A stretch of 64,000 nt of DNA from Bugulina stolonifera (taxonomy: Eukaryota; Bryozoa; Gymnolaemata; Cheilostomatida; Bugulidae), in the NCBI GenBank assembly GCA_935421135.1, contig OW285196.1, forward strand, positions 9,621,501 to 9,685,500, written 5' to 3'. The notes below the pieces were generated by a model. That model was not told the DNA's origin. It did no database searches and saw nothing but the letters and a program-made list of their open reading frames with translations. Shown here in pieces: positions 1 through 12,535 of this stretch (position 1 is its first letter; every line of letters begins with the position of its first letter). Position numbers and translations under genes: made by a program.

Positions 1-10
1 CTGTACTATC

Positions 11-46
11 TGACGTCAAAATTGTGTAGCCTCAATTCTTATAAAA
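11..46 (+). promoter_or_regulatory. Candidate promoter: CRE plus TATA box
   Basis: A perfect palindromic cAMP-response element (TGACGTCA) lies at 11-18 and a TATAAAA box at 40-46, about 110 bases before the ATG at 154 that opens the astacin-like gene. The order and spacing suit a core promoter with a CREB/ATF-type site just upstream. The transcription start has not been mapped, and either motif could occur by chance in AT-rich DNA. Confidence 0.4.
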
Positions 47-153
47 TTTGATCTACTAACTGTAACAGATGATACGACAACAGTGTGGATGAACTTAGGC
101 TAGCAGGTAAATTGAACAACGGCCGAGTAGAGTAATGAACCAGTAGTGGAATC

Positions 154-3100
154 ATGGCTAAAGTTAGCATACTGTATGCTAGTTGCTGCCTCATCTCTAT
201 TCTTGGCGTCTGTTTAGCTGACATTGAGCTCAAGATTCATTGGGTAAGTTTAGTCGTTGAAAAGCTTAGACATCATGCAAAGCTGTCACATTCACATGAA
301 TCCTAGTTTTGTTCCAAAGCAAGAATTCAGTAAAAGAATGACACGTGGGACATACATGTACATATGAATTGCTTCATAGTGCTCTAAAGGCATGATGACA
401 CCATGTTGACACCTTACTACCACCATTCTGTCACCTCAGTCACACCAGCGTCACCCCTTACTGACACTGCACAGACACATTAGTGACAACACAGTGAAAC
501 CTTATTGGCCCCCTGGCGTGTGAAGGTGTGTGACAAGACCGACCTGACACCTTACTGATGCTGTAGTAGTGCCCTACTAATACCTTACTGACACTGTAGT
601 AGCACCTGACTGATACGTTACAGACACTGTAATAGAACCAGGTGGTATTGCTATACAGTACATGATGTATTGCACATTCAGAGCCATGGCAATGGTACAA
701 AAGAAGTTTTGTCACCAGAAAGGTTTGCACAGCTTGCAGAGTTAGAACGTACTGGCTCACACATATCAAAACGTAACGCCATCAAGGACTACAAGTATCT
801 GTGGCACCTCGGAGTTGTCTATTACGAGATAGACGCAAGAACGGCTGGTAAGTAGCATAATATTATTAGCGGAGATTTACATGTGGCACATTGTAAATTT
901 GACTTACAGGTACATACCACTACATTCTTCATACGTTTATTTACGCTGTACCCGCATGAATTACTTCCTCCAGAATCTACGTACATGCAATATAACTAAC
1001 AAAATTGGGCCTACCATAAATATATAGATCTTTACTCTATTTAAATCTGGTCTTATAGAGTCAAATATTCAGCTGACTTTTCAACATGTTGCACTTCAGT
1101 TCTACATTATAACGTGGTCTATTAATTGATTTACATTGTTTTCGTTTCACTCCTTTTTGCAAGCATTTCAGAGTTCACTTAACAAATCAGTTTGAAATTT
1201 CAAGTTATTTACAAGATGAGGACTGCACGTTTTCTGTCATTAACAGCATAGGTCTACCAAGGTGTTGTGCCTGGTAACATTGTCTGATTTCACACTACGG
1301 GAAGCTACTTGCTAAAAGACTCAATCTGTTGCATGTGTGAATTTCCAATGCGGCAGCGTCATAACGCTGTTAATGTTAATGTGGGCGGCAGACCTAATGT
1401 TGGAGTAGAAGTAGTTTGGATATAATATTAACCTGCAATTTGTTTTCTATACTACCATATTTTATTTTATTTTTTATTTTATTTTGTTTTATCCAAAATT
1501 GTACAGGAGACTAATTTCTGTGTTCTGTTTATGACTTGCACTTTCATAGTGTTTGAGACCCTAAAAACAGAGTTCTAAGTATGTAGTTTTTGACAAATGA
1601 GTTCTAAAAAGCTGTACTACATGGATATCATAGCATCTGTCATCTTTTTTGATAAGAATATTTCTTTAATATTATAATTTAAACTGGTGTCGAAACCACT
1701 GAGCATGTGGATCATGATTTATAGCCTACAATGTTAGATATTTTGTATACAATGCAGCCTACCAGCTCCCAGCTGTTATAATAATATTATATGCATTAGC
1801 TTGTAGAATATATGCTGGCAGCATTCTGCGCCTATATATAACCTCTACACATCAATCTGCATTCAATAGTGTGCATAACAAATACCACTTCACTATATTT
1901 AGTTTCCCACATGATAGGCTGAGTGCACTCAGTCTATTAGGTGGCATGATATGATCAGTAGAACAAGGTGCTTGTAGGTGACATGGTATGAGCAGTAGAA
2001 CAAGATGCTTTTAGGTTACATGGTATGAGCAGTAGACCAAGGTGCTCGAAAATCTCAAAATTTTTATTATTTCAAAAGGTATGATGACTTGCGGTTCATA
2101 ATTCAACTTTTAGGTTAAAACAGGCATTTTCAGGAATAAAGTGTGAAATCTAAGTGATGATGAATTATCATCATAATTTATGTAGATTATAGGCCTACTA
2201 CATACACTACGTGCATAACAGTATACTTTTTACAATGCTATTACATGTTCATGTATAGCATATTGGCAGCAGTTAGACTAATTCCTTATCAACTGCATTA
2301 ACCTAGGTTTGCTGAAGCTATACTGTCCCCCCTTAAACTTCAGAAATATGTCACGTTAGCCAAGGCAATTATTACTTAATTAGATAATCATAGCTACTCA
2401 AATACATCCGCCACGCTCAATTTTTCACTATCAAAGACGCCATATTGACGTTTATCACTCTCCATAGGGATTGATCCATTACAGGAAGTCGCTTCCCTTA
2501 CTCGCAGTTGAGGCTCCTTAATTAATGCAAATAAAATTAATATTTCTGTATTCCCATGTTCAAAGATCCAATGACCTGTGCACTATACTGTCACATTGTG
2601 TGCACAATGTAGTACATGTACATGTAGCTGTGTAGTATTTATATACAGCCTACGTGTAGCTTACATGGACTGAAATGCTAAAATATGGAAATAATGTAAA
2701 TTTCCAAGATTCAATAAAGACTTTCATCATGTGATACGACTGGCCAGAATGGCCCTACTTCGTGAATGTAGATTAGATATTGGTGACTATTTATCTCGCT
2801 GAAATATACATGTACATGTATGTACATTAGAATTGTTGTGGACCATTCATAGAACATAGACATACACAATTAACATAGACTTCTCGGCATATTGCAGATT
2901 TTAGACTTTTGCAAATCCTTGGACCAGCATTTCAGTTCTTTGAGAAATATACTTGTATCAGATGGAAAAGAAAGATTCCTGGAGATGGTATTAAGGATTA
3001 TGTAATATTTACAATGCCTTATGGTAACATCAGGTACTGCATAACTACAGTATATGTATTACACAACATGTATTATTATAATACCTATATACCATATACC

Positions 3101-6100
3101 TATGTACCTCTAGCCTCTGTGTTGGACAGAAATTATGAAGACAATGCCCCTGAACAACTAAAATGTCATTCCACCCAAAAATATGTGACCGAAAGTTAAG
3201 AGAGAAATTCTTTCCATGACCAAGTTATCAACATGGGATCGGTCTAATCATTGTGCATTGCATATGTACTATATTGTAGGATTTGCAACAGCGCCGTGGG
3301 GAGACAAGCAGGCAAACAATACATTAACCTGGATACTGAGTGTGTGAAATCTTTAGCCGTGGTTCTGCACCAGATGACGCATGCATTAGGGTTCTATCAC
3401 ATGCACACCCGTACAGACCGTGACCAGTACATCTCAGTTTTCCCCAATAATGCTGCACCAGGTAGGCCCCTATACCGTTTCTTTACAATGAGCCATAAAT
3501 AGCAAAGGTTTTTCTACGGCTGACTGGTCTATGTCAATACCGAGCCCACCCAATGTCATTTCATTAACTTAAACTTACGAGCTAATCTTGCTGATGCCAG
3601 ACTAGACTAAACTAGGAGAAAATTACCGAAGTCACTACATTTGCATATATACAATTTTGTATAAATTTACTGAGGCTAGGTTTTAGAAACCCACACTGAT
3701 TAAACCTGCTGCAAAATGTTACACATGTATAATAGGTACTGTAGACTGGTGGTAATACAAAACTAGTAACAATAATCAATGAATTTTTTCTTCAGATGAG
3801 GAAATTTTGGGCGCGTACCAAAATCTTGCAAAGAACTGTTTTAGTCTGGACTCAGCCACATATTTTGCAATTCATTCTATTCCACAAAAGTAGAAAAAAA
3901 ATATTACTATTAATAGTGTCAAAATAAGAACTGTGTGAATGTAACAATAGGAATGTGACCTTCGTTTTTAATGTAAAAGAAACACCAAGCCGTGTAGAAA
4001 ACCGATACGGGGTGCTATGTATTGAACGCACTCAGCGGTAAATGAATATTTATGGACTATACTACATATACATGTAAATGCTATAAAATACTGTCTAGGG
4101 TTTTAAGTTTTGCCAAATACGCACTGTGTGATGTCATTAGAGCAATGACCTCCCTTTGGTGCAATGGAATCAAGTTACAGCATATTGATTGTTTATTTAA
4201 GATTAAATGTCAACCTGTTCGTCAGCAACGTAACACACCTAGTCACCAAGGTGTACGTGCATTGGCACCTAGTCACTGAGGTATACGTACATGAGCACTT
4301 TGGTGTAAATATGTTGGCACTTTGGTGTACGTACATTGGCACCTAATGTCCTAATTTTTTCTTTAATATTGTTCAGGGTGAAAATCAATGTTCTTTCACA
4401 GCGTTTGACTATCCCTCCAATCTACCGCACAACAAAACAACAGTGAAGAAAAAAACATCTATCTACATAATTGCATAATTGCACGTAATCATGTTTTGTA
4501 GGTATAAAAATTTATTGCAGTGTGCTGTAATCTTTATAACATTCAGCATTAATTTTCGATCTATCTATGTACATGCATATATTATGTTGTATGTAAATTG
4601 TAATATGCAATTGTGTAAAGTGGTCTCCAACTGGCACTAACTTGAATATTTTACATTATTTAGATCTGAACATTCCAAGCATGCTGACGATAGTATTGAC
4701 ATAATTTTAGAGAACAGGAAGTTCTTTGATAAAGAGTCTCCAGACGAGTCAGATACTATGGGATTCCCATACGAACACAAAAGCCTGATGCATTTTAATG
4801 GGTTTAAATATGCAACAGGATTTAATCCAACCATAAAGGGCAAGGTCAAAGGTGTGCAGCTGGGCAACACCATAGCTCTTACCGTTCAGGACATACTCAT
4901 GATAAACACTCTATACGCTGAATGCAAAAGTAAGCATTTTTATCCTATTTATAGCATCTATTAATTAGTCTAAACTTTAAAAATTGCAGCAGTAGACAAC
5001 TATAGTTGTAGACTAAATAAGCCATAGAATTTGTGAGCAAATAGAAGAGTTGGAGGCTATAGACTAGTCAGCCAAGTCCGAAACAGTGTATAGGTGTAAG
5101 TCAGCCAAGTACGAAACAGTGTATAGTTGTAAGTTAGATTTTGCCTGCCTACTAGTTTATTTACTGCTTAACCAATTTGCATTTAAACATACACTGTACA
5201 AACAAATTCCTTCTGCATTCAAATAAGTTACACGTGACCATTATACATTGTCTGATGAGTATATTATGTAACTTGCTTCAGACATTATAATAATGGTGGT
5301 AATGGTATATTTTAGCCTCATGCCGGTTTGCTAATGGAGGTTGTGAACATAACTGCTTTGATGATTCCCCTGGGGTAGTTACCTGCTCCTGTTTGCAAGG
5401 GTATGGGCTACAGAAGGATGGAAAAACCTGCTTTGGTCAGTTAACTTTTTGACGGTCTCCAAAGAGAGTAAAAGGAAAGAGGGATCACTCTGGCCAAAAA
5501 CTGTCCCTCCTCCGCCTCCAAACGCGGTCCGGATTAAGTAAGGAGTTGTGCCACCTTGTGTACAAATCGGCTATAGCTATTGGCGTTCCGCAGACCAATA
5601 AGACGCGCTTATTTACAACGGCGTCGTGTAAACCATCTACATGTATTTATTTTTGCGAGATATCAATACAGGATCGTAAATATGACAATCGTTAAGTTCG
5701 GCGTTCAAGTCGAACAGCTATCTAAATTACCAGTAAGCAGATGGCGGGTAAGTGAATAACGGAACGTCGGGACCGCCAAATTGGGCGTATTTGGTGGGAC
5801 AGGGTATTATCATTGAGTGATCCCTCTTTCCTTTTACGCTCTTTGCTGTCTTCCTGTTTCAGTGTACCACCACCCACAGATACTAGTCTTTTGCAGCTTC
5901 ACGAATGCCACAGAAAAAATTATTTTCGTTTTCACTAATGAATATGTCATAACTGCTGGAACCTCTCTGTTTAGTTAAACTGTTTGTTCCTCCATAGCAT
6001 AGCATGTAGTTACATGTGCCCCAATGCGCTGTAGGTGTGGTACATGGCCTCAATGGACTGATCAATGTGTACAAATACATACACAGTAGCAACTATGCCA

Positions 6101-9100
6101 TACATGTATTGTGAACCATAATAACAATATCATCATCAGCTTGTACAGTACAAGCAAAACAGATACAGCCTAGTGGCAGTATATTGGTGCATGAACTAAT
6201 AATCCCTTGTTATTTGGTAGTTATCCTCTCTCTATCCTTTAGCAACACATTGACATATTTTATACTGGATATTCACATACAGCATTTGTATTAATGCTGC
6301 AGATGTGGATGAATGCTCAGAGAACAATGGAGGTTGTGATCACACCTGTAACAAACACGGAGCTTGGTACAAATGCTCATGCCGAGATGGATTCAGACTA
6401 CACCCAAACGGTTACTCTTGTAGAGGTCAGTGTAAACAATTAGGCACTGCAGTTGTAGAGGTCAATGTATACCAGCAGATATCATTATATACCGGTGTAT
6501 ACCAATGAGTCAATTTGTGATACATATAGTGTATACTCGTGTACATGTAAGCTAAATTTTTAAGACTGAAATATTTCCTCGAAAGCATCATTTTGTACAT
6601 GTGGCCTCACAAAATGTGTTTTTTCTACGAAATCTCGACTCACTGAAAAACAAAACAAAACAGTCTTATAAAGAGAGTAAGATAGAAAATGTTACTATAA
6701 ACTGTAATAAACTGGTAAAGTAAATCGTGATAAATACTTCTGTCATTTATTTTAGCTAACAACTTGTGTGAAGCTGGTAAATTGAAATGTGAACAGGAAT
6801 GTAGCTTTAATGAATGCCGCTGTAAACCCGGATACTATTTAAAGGATGACAAGAGAAGCTGTGGAGGTCACTGCACTATTTGTATATACATGTAATATGT
6901 CACTGATAGTCCTGGGAGTTGTCTCCTTTATAAAATACTCTCAAGGGCAGGCAACCCTTAAGATTTGCCAGCATTGCTACCAATTGGTACAGACAGAACA
7001 TAAATAACGTAAATATCGTTCATTTTGATAACTTCAGAGCATGATTTCTTCTCTTCATTTTGAGAGGCATGTGGATATGAAAACTGCCAATCGCACATGA
7101 CATGTGTGCTCGTGTGATTGTAAAACTTCATTGTTGTCACATTTTTAGATGTGAATGAATGTCACACAAACAACGGTGGATGTCAGGGAACCTGTACGAA
7201 CACTGAGGGATCGCACCAATGTGGTTGTCCCAAGGGAAAATATCTAAGCAATGATGGAACAACCTGTACAGGTGATTAACTAGATAATACATGTTTATAC
7301 ATTGTAGAGTATCTATAGTACATGTACTTGTAATGATGTGCTGTATGTTGAATATGTCTCCATGGCAACATGTTGCCTTATATTTACAGAGCCAGTAAGT
7401 ACTGTATGCACAGAGGGACATGTAACAGTTCATGTCACTGATTTTTGCTTAGTTATAAATTGATGTGGTTATCCAATAAAGGCAATTAGCAAAGTATTTG
7501 TTAAGTAAGTATACAGAATGTAAATATAGGTCAGAGTCCAGAGGGAAGATTTTCTATCCCTGCCTGTAAACTTTAGCACTTTGCGCTAATAACATTTTTA
7601 TACAATATAATTCCTGTACAACACACTAGGCCAACAAAAATGTGTGGAGATTCAGTGAGGAGGTGTGGTACAGGACAGCTGAAACTATATTACCTTTGCA
7701 TTTGTTACTACTAATAATAACACTATAACTTATACCTGACAGCTACCAGATGTACAGCAGCTCCAAGGGTGGCCGACTCAGAACTGATCTGTAGTAACAA
7801 CCAGGTGGTAGATGGTACAGTGTGTAAGTATACCTGTAGACAGGGATTCAGGCTATCCGGTAATGATGAGATACGCTGTGTTGGTACAAAGTGGCAGGGA
7901 GAGCTTCCTCAGTGTGAACGTAAGTAAATTATTCTGTTTACCAAACCGAAAGATTTGATCACACAGCTCTACAAATAACATATGTATTATATATTGATAT
8001 ATATATATACATGTATATATATACTGCTTTTAGTACATGTACATGCATATTATAATGGGTGTGAAAGACACATATTAAGTAGGAAAACCTGCTGTATAGG
8101 TATTTACTTCGTTTGACTGCTGCAGCACACTAATATTCACACCTGAGATTACCATAAATAGTGATCTAAATGAGAGAACTTGCTCACAGTAATCATTCGT
8201 AGAAGTATAAATACTGAGTCAATTAATATATAGGTCAAGTATAACTACTGGGTCAATTAATATATAGGTCAAGTATAACTACTGGGTCAATTAATATATA
8301 GGCCATGTTGATGACATTTTTGGTACATTTCACTGCAGAAACCCACCGATGCCGGCTGGACAATGGTGGATGTGAACAGCTGTGCTGGGCCAATAGTTGG
8401 ACAGCTATTAGGTGCAGCTGCCGGCCTGGCTTCCAATTGCAAACTAACGGACTCAATTGCACAGGTGGGAAATATAAAAATAGTTTATAAATATGCATAT
8501 ATTCCTAATTAAAACATGTCTAGTAGTAGCATATATTTTAGCACAAAGCTGAAAAATATTGCTGTCCAATCTATCCTATGAGGCTGATAGCATCCGAGGA
8601 TCTTAGGCAATAGTTGTGAAACCTTAAAGCTTACGGTAGCGCTATGATATCCTTGTAATTATTTTAGATATTGAGCCGCCAACAGTGACAAAGTGCCCCA
8701 GAGATATCTACTCTGACACACTCTCCAAGAAAGAGTTTGCTTTCATTACATGGCAACTGCCAGAGTTCTACGTAAGATCTCCAAAATTCTCGTCTCGCCA
8801 CATTTGCATTCGGTTAGGTCTTAGGCTATATTACATGTAAACAAAGTCAAATACACTGCAAACTGTTTTACTGCTTTCTACTAAAGGCAAACTAGTAACA
8901 AACCACTAGACTATTTATATTCTTGCGCTAAATAGTGTATCGGGTATTATGCATGTGGATGTATTCTAAGAGTAGTGTACAGTCTATACGTGGAGTTGTT
9001 GTGGAGAAGTTGTCTTCTCTCTAGTAGCAGCAGCAAAATTCTTAAAAGAACCATTTGATTGGTTTTGATGAAATGGTAAATCTAAATATTCAACTCGGTT

Positions 9101-12100
9101 TTCTGCAGGACAACGTGAAAGCTAAGATTGTGGAAGGCCCAGTTATGCAGGACCAGATTGGCGGTATATTCAACATAGGCTCTCATACTGTCAAGTACAC
9201 AATTCAAGATGAAATAGGTCTCAGATCGTACTGTTCCTTCAAGATCAAGGTCAATGGTAGGTTTTCCTAATCGCATCTAAATAGGTAACAAAATATTGTA
9301 CTTCAAACTGGTGTTAACCACGTGTGTCATCGTACTTTGATACAAAGTCAAACAGAATCAGTGAAACCTCACAAGAAACAATCATATGTACAAAGGACTA
9401 CACCTACAAAGGACTATACCTGCATGTAAGCCTAACATGCGACCATCTAATCGCGATACCTTTAATGAATCTGTTTTCTGCAGACGTAGAGAAGCCAGAC
9501 ATGTTTAATTGTCCAGAGGAAAGGAATTATGACATCACATCTCAGCAGCAAAGCATTGAAGGTTAGACGAAGCATTATTGTAGAATAGTTCACCCCTCAT
9601 TACTTGAACTAGTGTAGCCACACTGCAGTACATGTAGTTGTGATACATGGATTCAATCAATATTTACATACATGTAAATAATGAAGGCTATCTGCTATAG
9701 TACATAGCCTTCTATTTTAGACTGCTATTTAAATCTGGAAGCGCGTCCCATAAAACTCCATGTCACATCATGCCGGAAAAGCAAATATAAGTTTGAAAAC
9801 ATTCTTTTGTCGCTAAGATTCATGTTCATTTATTATATTTATATGACTACGATGGTCACATACTTTCTCATGTACATGTACATTCTAAAAAAATGGCAGC
9901 TAAAGAAAAAGTAACTCCCATTGGATACCTGTGTACACGTAGGCCCATGCGCATGAGAGAGGGGCGAATGTGTTAATAAAACTACAAAACATTATTTGTA
10001 TGGCTTAATTACCATTTTGCAAGACGTTTTACTTGTTGGTGTCACACTTTTACAATATCTAACTCCTACACATGTGTGAAATCTGTCATGAGATGTTGTA
10101 CAACTCCAATATTGGGACTACTAAGTTGAAAGTTCTACTCCATATTTGCAACAGCTGACTGGGAGGATCCTTCATTCTGGGACAACTCCGGGGATGTGAC
10201 AATCACCACCGATCTACCAGCTGACAGACAGATACAGGCGAGGACACAGCAGGTCAACTACATTGCAACAGATGCCTCTGGAAACACTGCCGTCTGTACG
10301 GTCAAGGTCAATGTTAAAGGTACATGTTGAAGCATTCTGAATATATACTACTGCAAAGCTATGGTGAAGTGTATTAATAGAGAAATCAAATTATCTACAT
10401 TTATTTCATCTTTGTGAATAGAGGCTCTACAAACATCATGACATGTACACAATATAAATCATACGTGTCTTTTAAACCACTCAATTTACCTTTTTATACA
10501 TTATTTTTATGGTACATAGCAAACATTCACCACACACTATGTGATCAATAAATTAATGCTTTCAGTGAAAGAAGCAAATTGCGAAAACTTTCCTTATCAG
10601 CCAGTTGGTGGAAAAGCGGAGTGTGACAAATTCGCTTTTGGAACCCAATGCAGCCTCAAGTGTAACAGCAATTATAATCTACTGAACGATGGCGTTGCGC
10701 CATTCTATAGTTGCTATCGAAATAAATGGCGTCCAGACCCACATCCTGTCACTTGTCCCGGTAAGAGTAGCAGCACTTTAATGTAAATCTTGAATGACTA
10801 TATTCCGTGATTTGATATCTTCAAACAATAATGTGATGCAATCAAGTTCATTCGGATAGCCATGAGTCACTTAGAACTTCTCAATTGCATTTGAATTTAG
10901 AATTGCGACAACCAAAAAGAGGACCAACTTTAACCTATGAAGTAGCGTACACACACAAATGCCACCCATTAAGAACTATCTCCATCAGTCAGTTAGAGAA
11001 AACGGCTGTGACCCTAGTACAGAAGTAAGTAAAGTGAATCACACTGTGTACTATATAATTATATAGTGTATAGGGCTGACTGTCTGATTGAATAACCAGA
11101 CTGTCTAAGTACTATAAAAGTTTGGTATAATTATGTCTTCACACACAAATGTTTAAAGAGAACAATTTTATTTGCTTGCATATCTGTACAATGCACGTCG
11201 ACTATAACTCATAATAAACTGTTTTTAATATTTTGTCTATTGATCAACTGTTTTATACAATCATATTAATTCAAGAGTTTGTAATAATAGCATTGCATTA
11301 CAAACTGTCTGTTGCAATGACTATGTCTATGCACCTACATGTATCACAAAGGTTGTATTGTTGTCTTGAAGGATTAATTATTCAGATAATTTTGAAGGTA
11401 CAAGAAGACCTTTTGCCCAACAGCAGGAGACAAATGTAAATTGACAGTAGAGGCTCAAGTTCAGTGCTCAAAAAACAGTGTGTCTTTGTTGGTAACTACT
11501 ACGGAGCCAGTCAAGTCACCAGCAACTAGCCGATACAGACAGAAACTTAAGGATAACATCCTCAAAAACCAATCCGGTCAGCAAACCTGATGACAGAAGT
11601 TTGATGCAATGGTTCCCCTTAGACATTCATCTATGTTCCAAATCACAACTGAACTTTTTCATCCGCAGCTATTCTTAGACTTTGCCACTTGAAGGTTACA
11701 ACAAGCACTTGTAGTTGTCCTCTCTTCATTTGCTCAATGTTTAGGATCTGCTCTCTCTTATACAGGCATATTCTTGTACACACCTATTGATGCTGTCATT
11801 GCTGCTCCAGTTCCAAACAGTGAGGGGCTTAAAGCGGTACCAAAAATAGATTTCGCCTGCCAAGCTGGAGACATCATTGACACAACCGAGCTGAAATGCT
11901 GTAAGTATACCACTTCTGATGTGTTGTTTAGTTACTGTATGATACGTAGGTTGGTCTAGTTTGACAGAGGATTGGAAGAGGCCATGGTGTTAGGTTTCAT
12001 CTATACAGGCAGAGGTTATTCTCCTTCATCCTTCTGATTGAAGAGAGGATAACTTCTGACTATCGTGATGATTATATTATAATATATAGCTGGCAGCCCC

Positions 12101-12209
12101 TGTTCACCTACACATTGATTGCAGAGCTAGCCACATGTACCTAAATCGTCAGTAAACATTCCACACGATGTTACTGCTTGATTCTGTTGCAGATTCAAAG
12201 ACCACCTAG
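154..12209 (+). CDS. Secreted astacin-like pseudoprotease with EGF, sushi and HYR modules
   Basis: Twenty exons join in frame to 905 residues: 154-243, 682-847, 2898-3033, 3280-3461, 4711-4929, 5316-5435, 6303-6425, 6756-6866, 7149-7271, 7743-7919, 8339-8464, 8668-8771, 9109-9256, 9484-9561, 10155-10319, 10566-10760, 10901-11024, 11398-11576, 11766-11900, 12193-12209. The order is signal peptide (about 1-22), short propeptide, astacin domain (about 70-264), four EGF-like modules (265-423; two open DVDEC/DVNEC, as calcium-binding EGFs do), sushi (424-482), EGF (483-524), two HYR (525-689), sushi (690-754), and an unassigned Cys-containing tail. Zinc ligands H161, H165 and H171 are present, but the catalytic Glu is Gln162 and the Met-turn (SLMHF) has Phe220 for Tyr. 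I infer an extracellular adhesion or binding protein with little or no protease activity. The last 17-nt exon is the weakest call. The gene may have lost its 3' end near the duplication boundary at about 12.5 kb. Confidence 0.85.
848..2897 (+). other. Intron 2 of the astacin-like gene
   Basis: This intron has a GTAAGT donor and a TTGCAG acceptor. It contains a T-rich tract near 1458-1497 and about three degenerate copies of a 36-bp tandem repeat at roughly 1940-2046 (core GAGCAGTAGA). I see no coding exon in it. Confidence 0.6.
1940..2046. repeat. Short tandem repeat, about 36-bp unit x 3
   Basis: Three adjacent imperfect copies share the cores CATGGTATGAGCAGTAGA and AAGGTGCTT or variants of them. 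The array lies inside an intron. Confidence 0.6.
3280..3461 (+). other. Astacin zinc-site exon with Glu-to-Gln change
   Basis: This exon encodes HQMTHALGFYH, followed by an MHTRTDRDQYI segment that matches the conserved region after the astacin zinc site (usually a Ser-Arg-x-Asp-Arg-Asp pattern). The three zinc histidines are kept. The catalytic base position is CAG (Gln, 3371-3373) where the family has Glu. The next exon (4711-4929) supplies the Met-turn, SLMHF. Splicing 3461 to 4711 is in phase 1 and gives the spacing expected for the fold. Confidence 0.85.
4238..4345. repeat. Degenerate tandem repeat, about 30-bp unit
   Basis: Three to four imperfect copies of a unit containing TTGGCACCTAGTCAC and GGTGTACGTACAT lie in intron 4 of the astacin-like gene. 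I see no coding role. Confidence 0.5.
5066..5134. repeat. Direct repeat, about 33 bp x 2
   Basis: Two adjacent copies of a unit beginning GTCAGCCAAGT and containing GAAACAGTGTATAG lie in intron 5 of the astacin-like gene. Confidence 0.6.
5461..5844. mobile_element. MITE-like element with about 30-bp terminal inverted repeats
   Basis: The left end (AAAGAGAGTAAAAGGAAAGA followed by GGGATCACTC) is matched in inverted orientation at the right end (GAGTGATCCCTCTTTCC then TTTTACGCTCTTT). The roughly 384-bp interval is visibly richer in GC than the surrounding intron and has no useful ORF. No clear target duplication is visible, so I cannot assign the superfamily. Confidence 0.65.
8216..8303. repeat. 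Tandem repeat, 34-bp unit x about 2.6
   Basis: Nearly perfect copies of a unit containing GTCAATTAATATATAGGTCA lie in the intron just before an EGF exon. Confidence 0.7.
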
Positions 12210-12535
12210 AAGATTACCCAATGAGCTCACAGATAGCAACAGTTGACTATCAGACAAAATCTTTGTTTGAAATGCTTTCTGATATCAAAGGTTCAATTTC
12301 CCATTAATTAATAACAAGGTAGAGAGAAATTCACAGTGATGTATGTCTGTGTGGTAGAATGATGTAGTTACGGAGATTATAATGTATAGCAGTCAGTGAA
12401 TATTTAGATGTAAATCCTTGATCACTGGACAATATTCTTCAAAACTGAAACAATGTAAATTATAGTAGTGACAATTTCCCTTTTGTGTCAGCTACATGTA
12501 TACAAGCCCTTCCTAGTGTGTACTTTGTGTCTGTT
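12210..12535. other. Intergenic stretch before the duplication boundary
   Basis: This stretch lies between the proposed stop codon of the astacin-like gene and the left edge of the EXOSC9 duplication. It is AT-rich and shows no convincing exon. Its length and position leave open that the true 3' end of the upstream gene lay here and was lost. Confidence 0.4.

Noticed and set aside
3796..3891. A possible extra astacin exon (DEEILGAYQNLAKNC)
   Set aside because: It has an acceptor but no donor in a usable phase, and skipping it gives the exact astacin spacing and frame.
4377..4440. A possible exon after TTGTTCAG in the astacin-like gene
   Set aside because: In the required phase it meets TGA at once.
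4664..4710. A longer 5' end for the Met-turn exon, using the acceptor at 4663
   Set aside because: That acceptor needs a phase 2 donor, which is absent. The acceptor at 4710 fits phase 1 and the astacin alignment.
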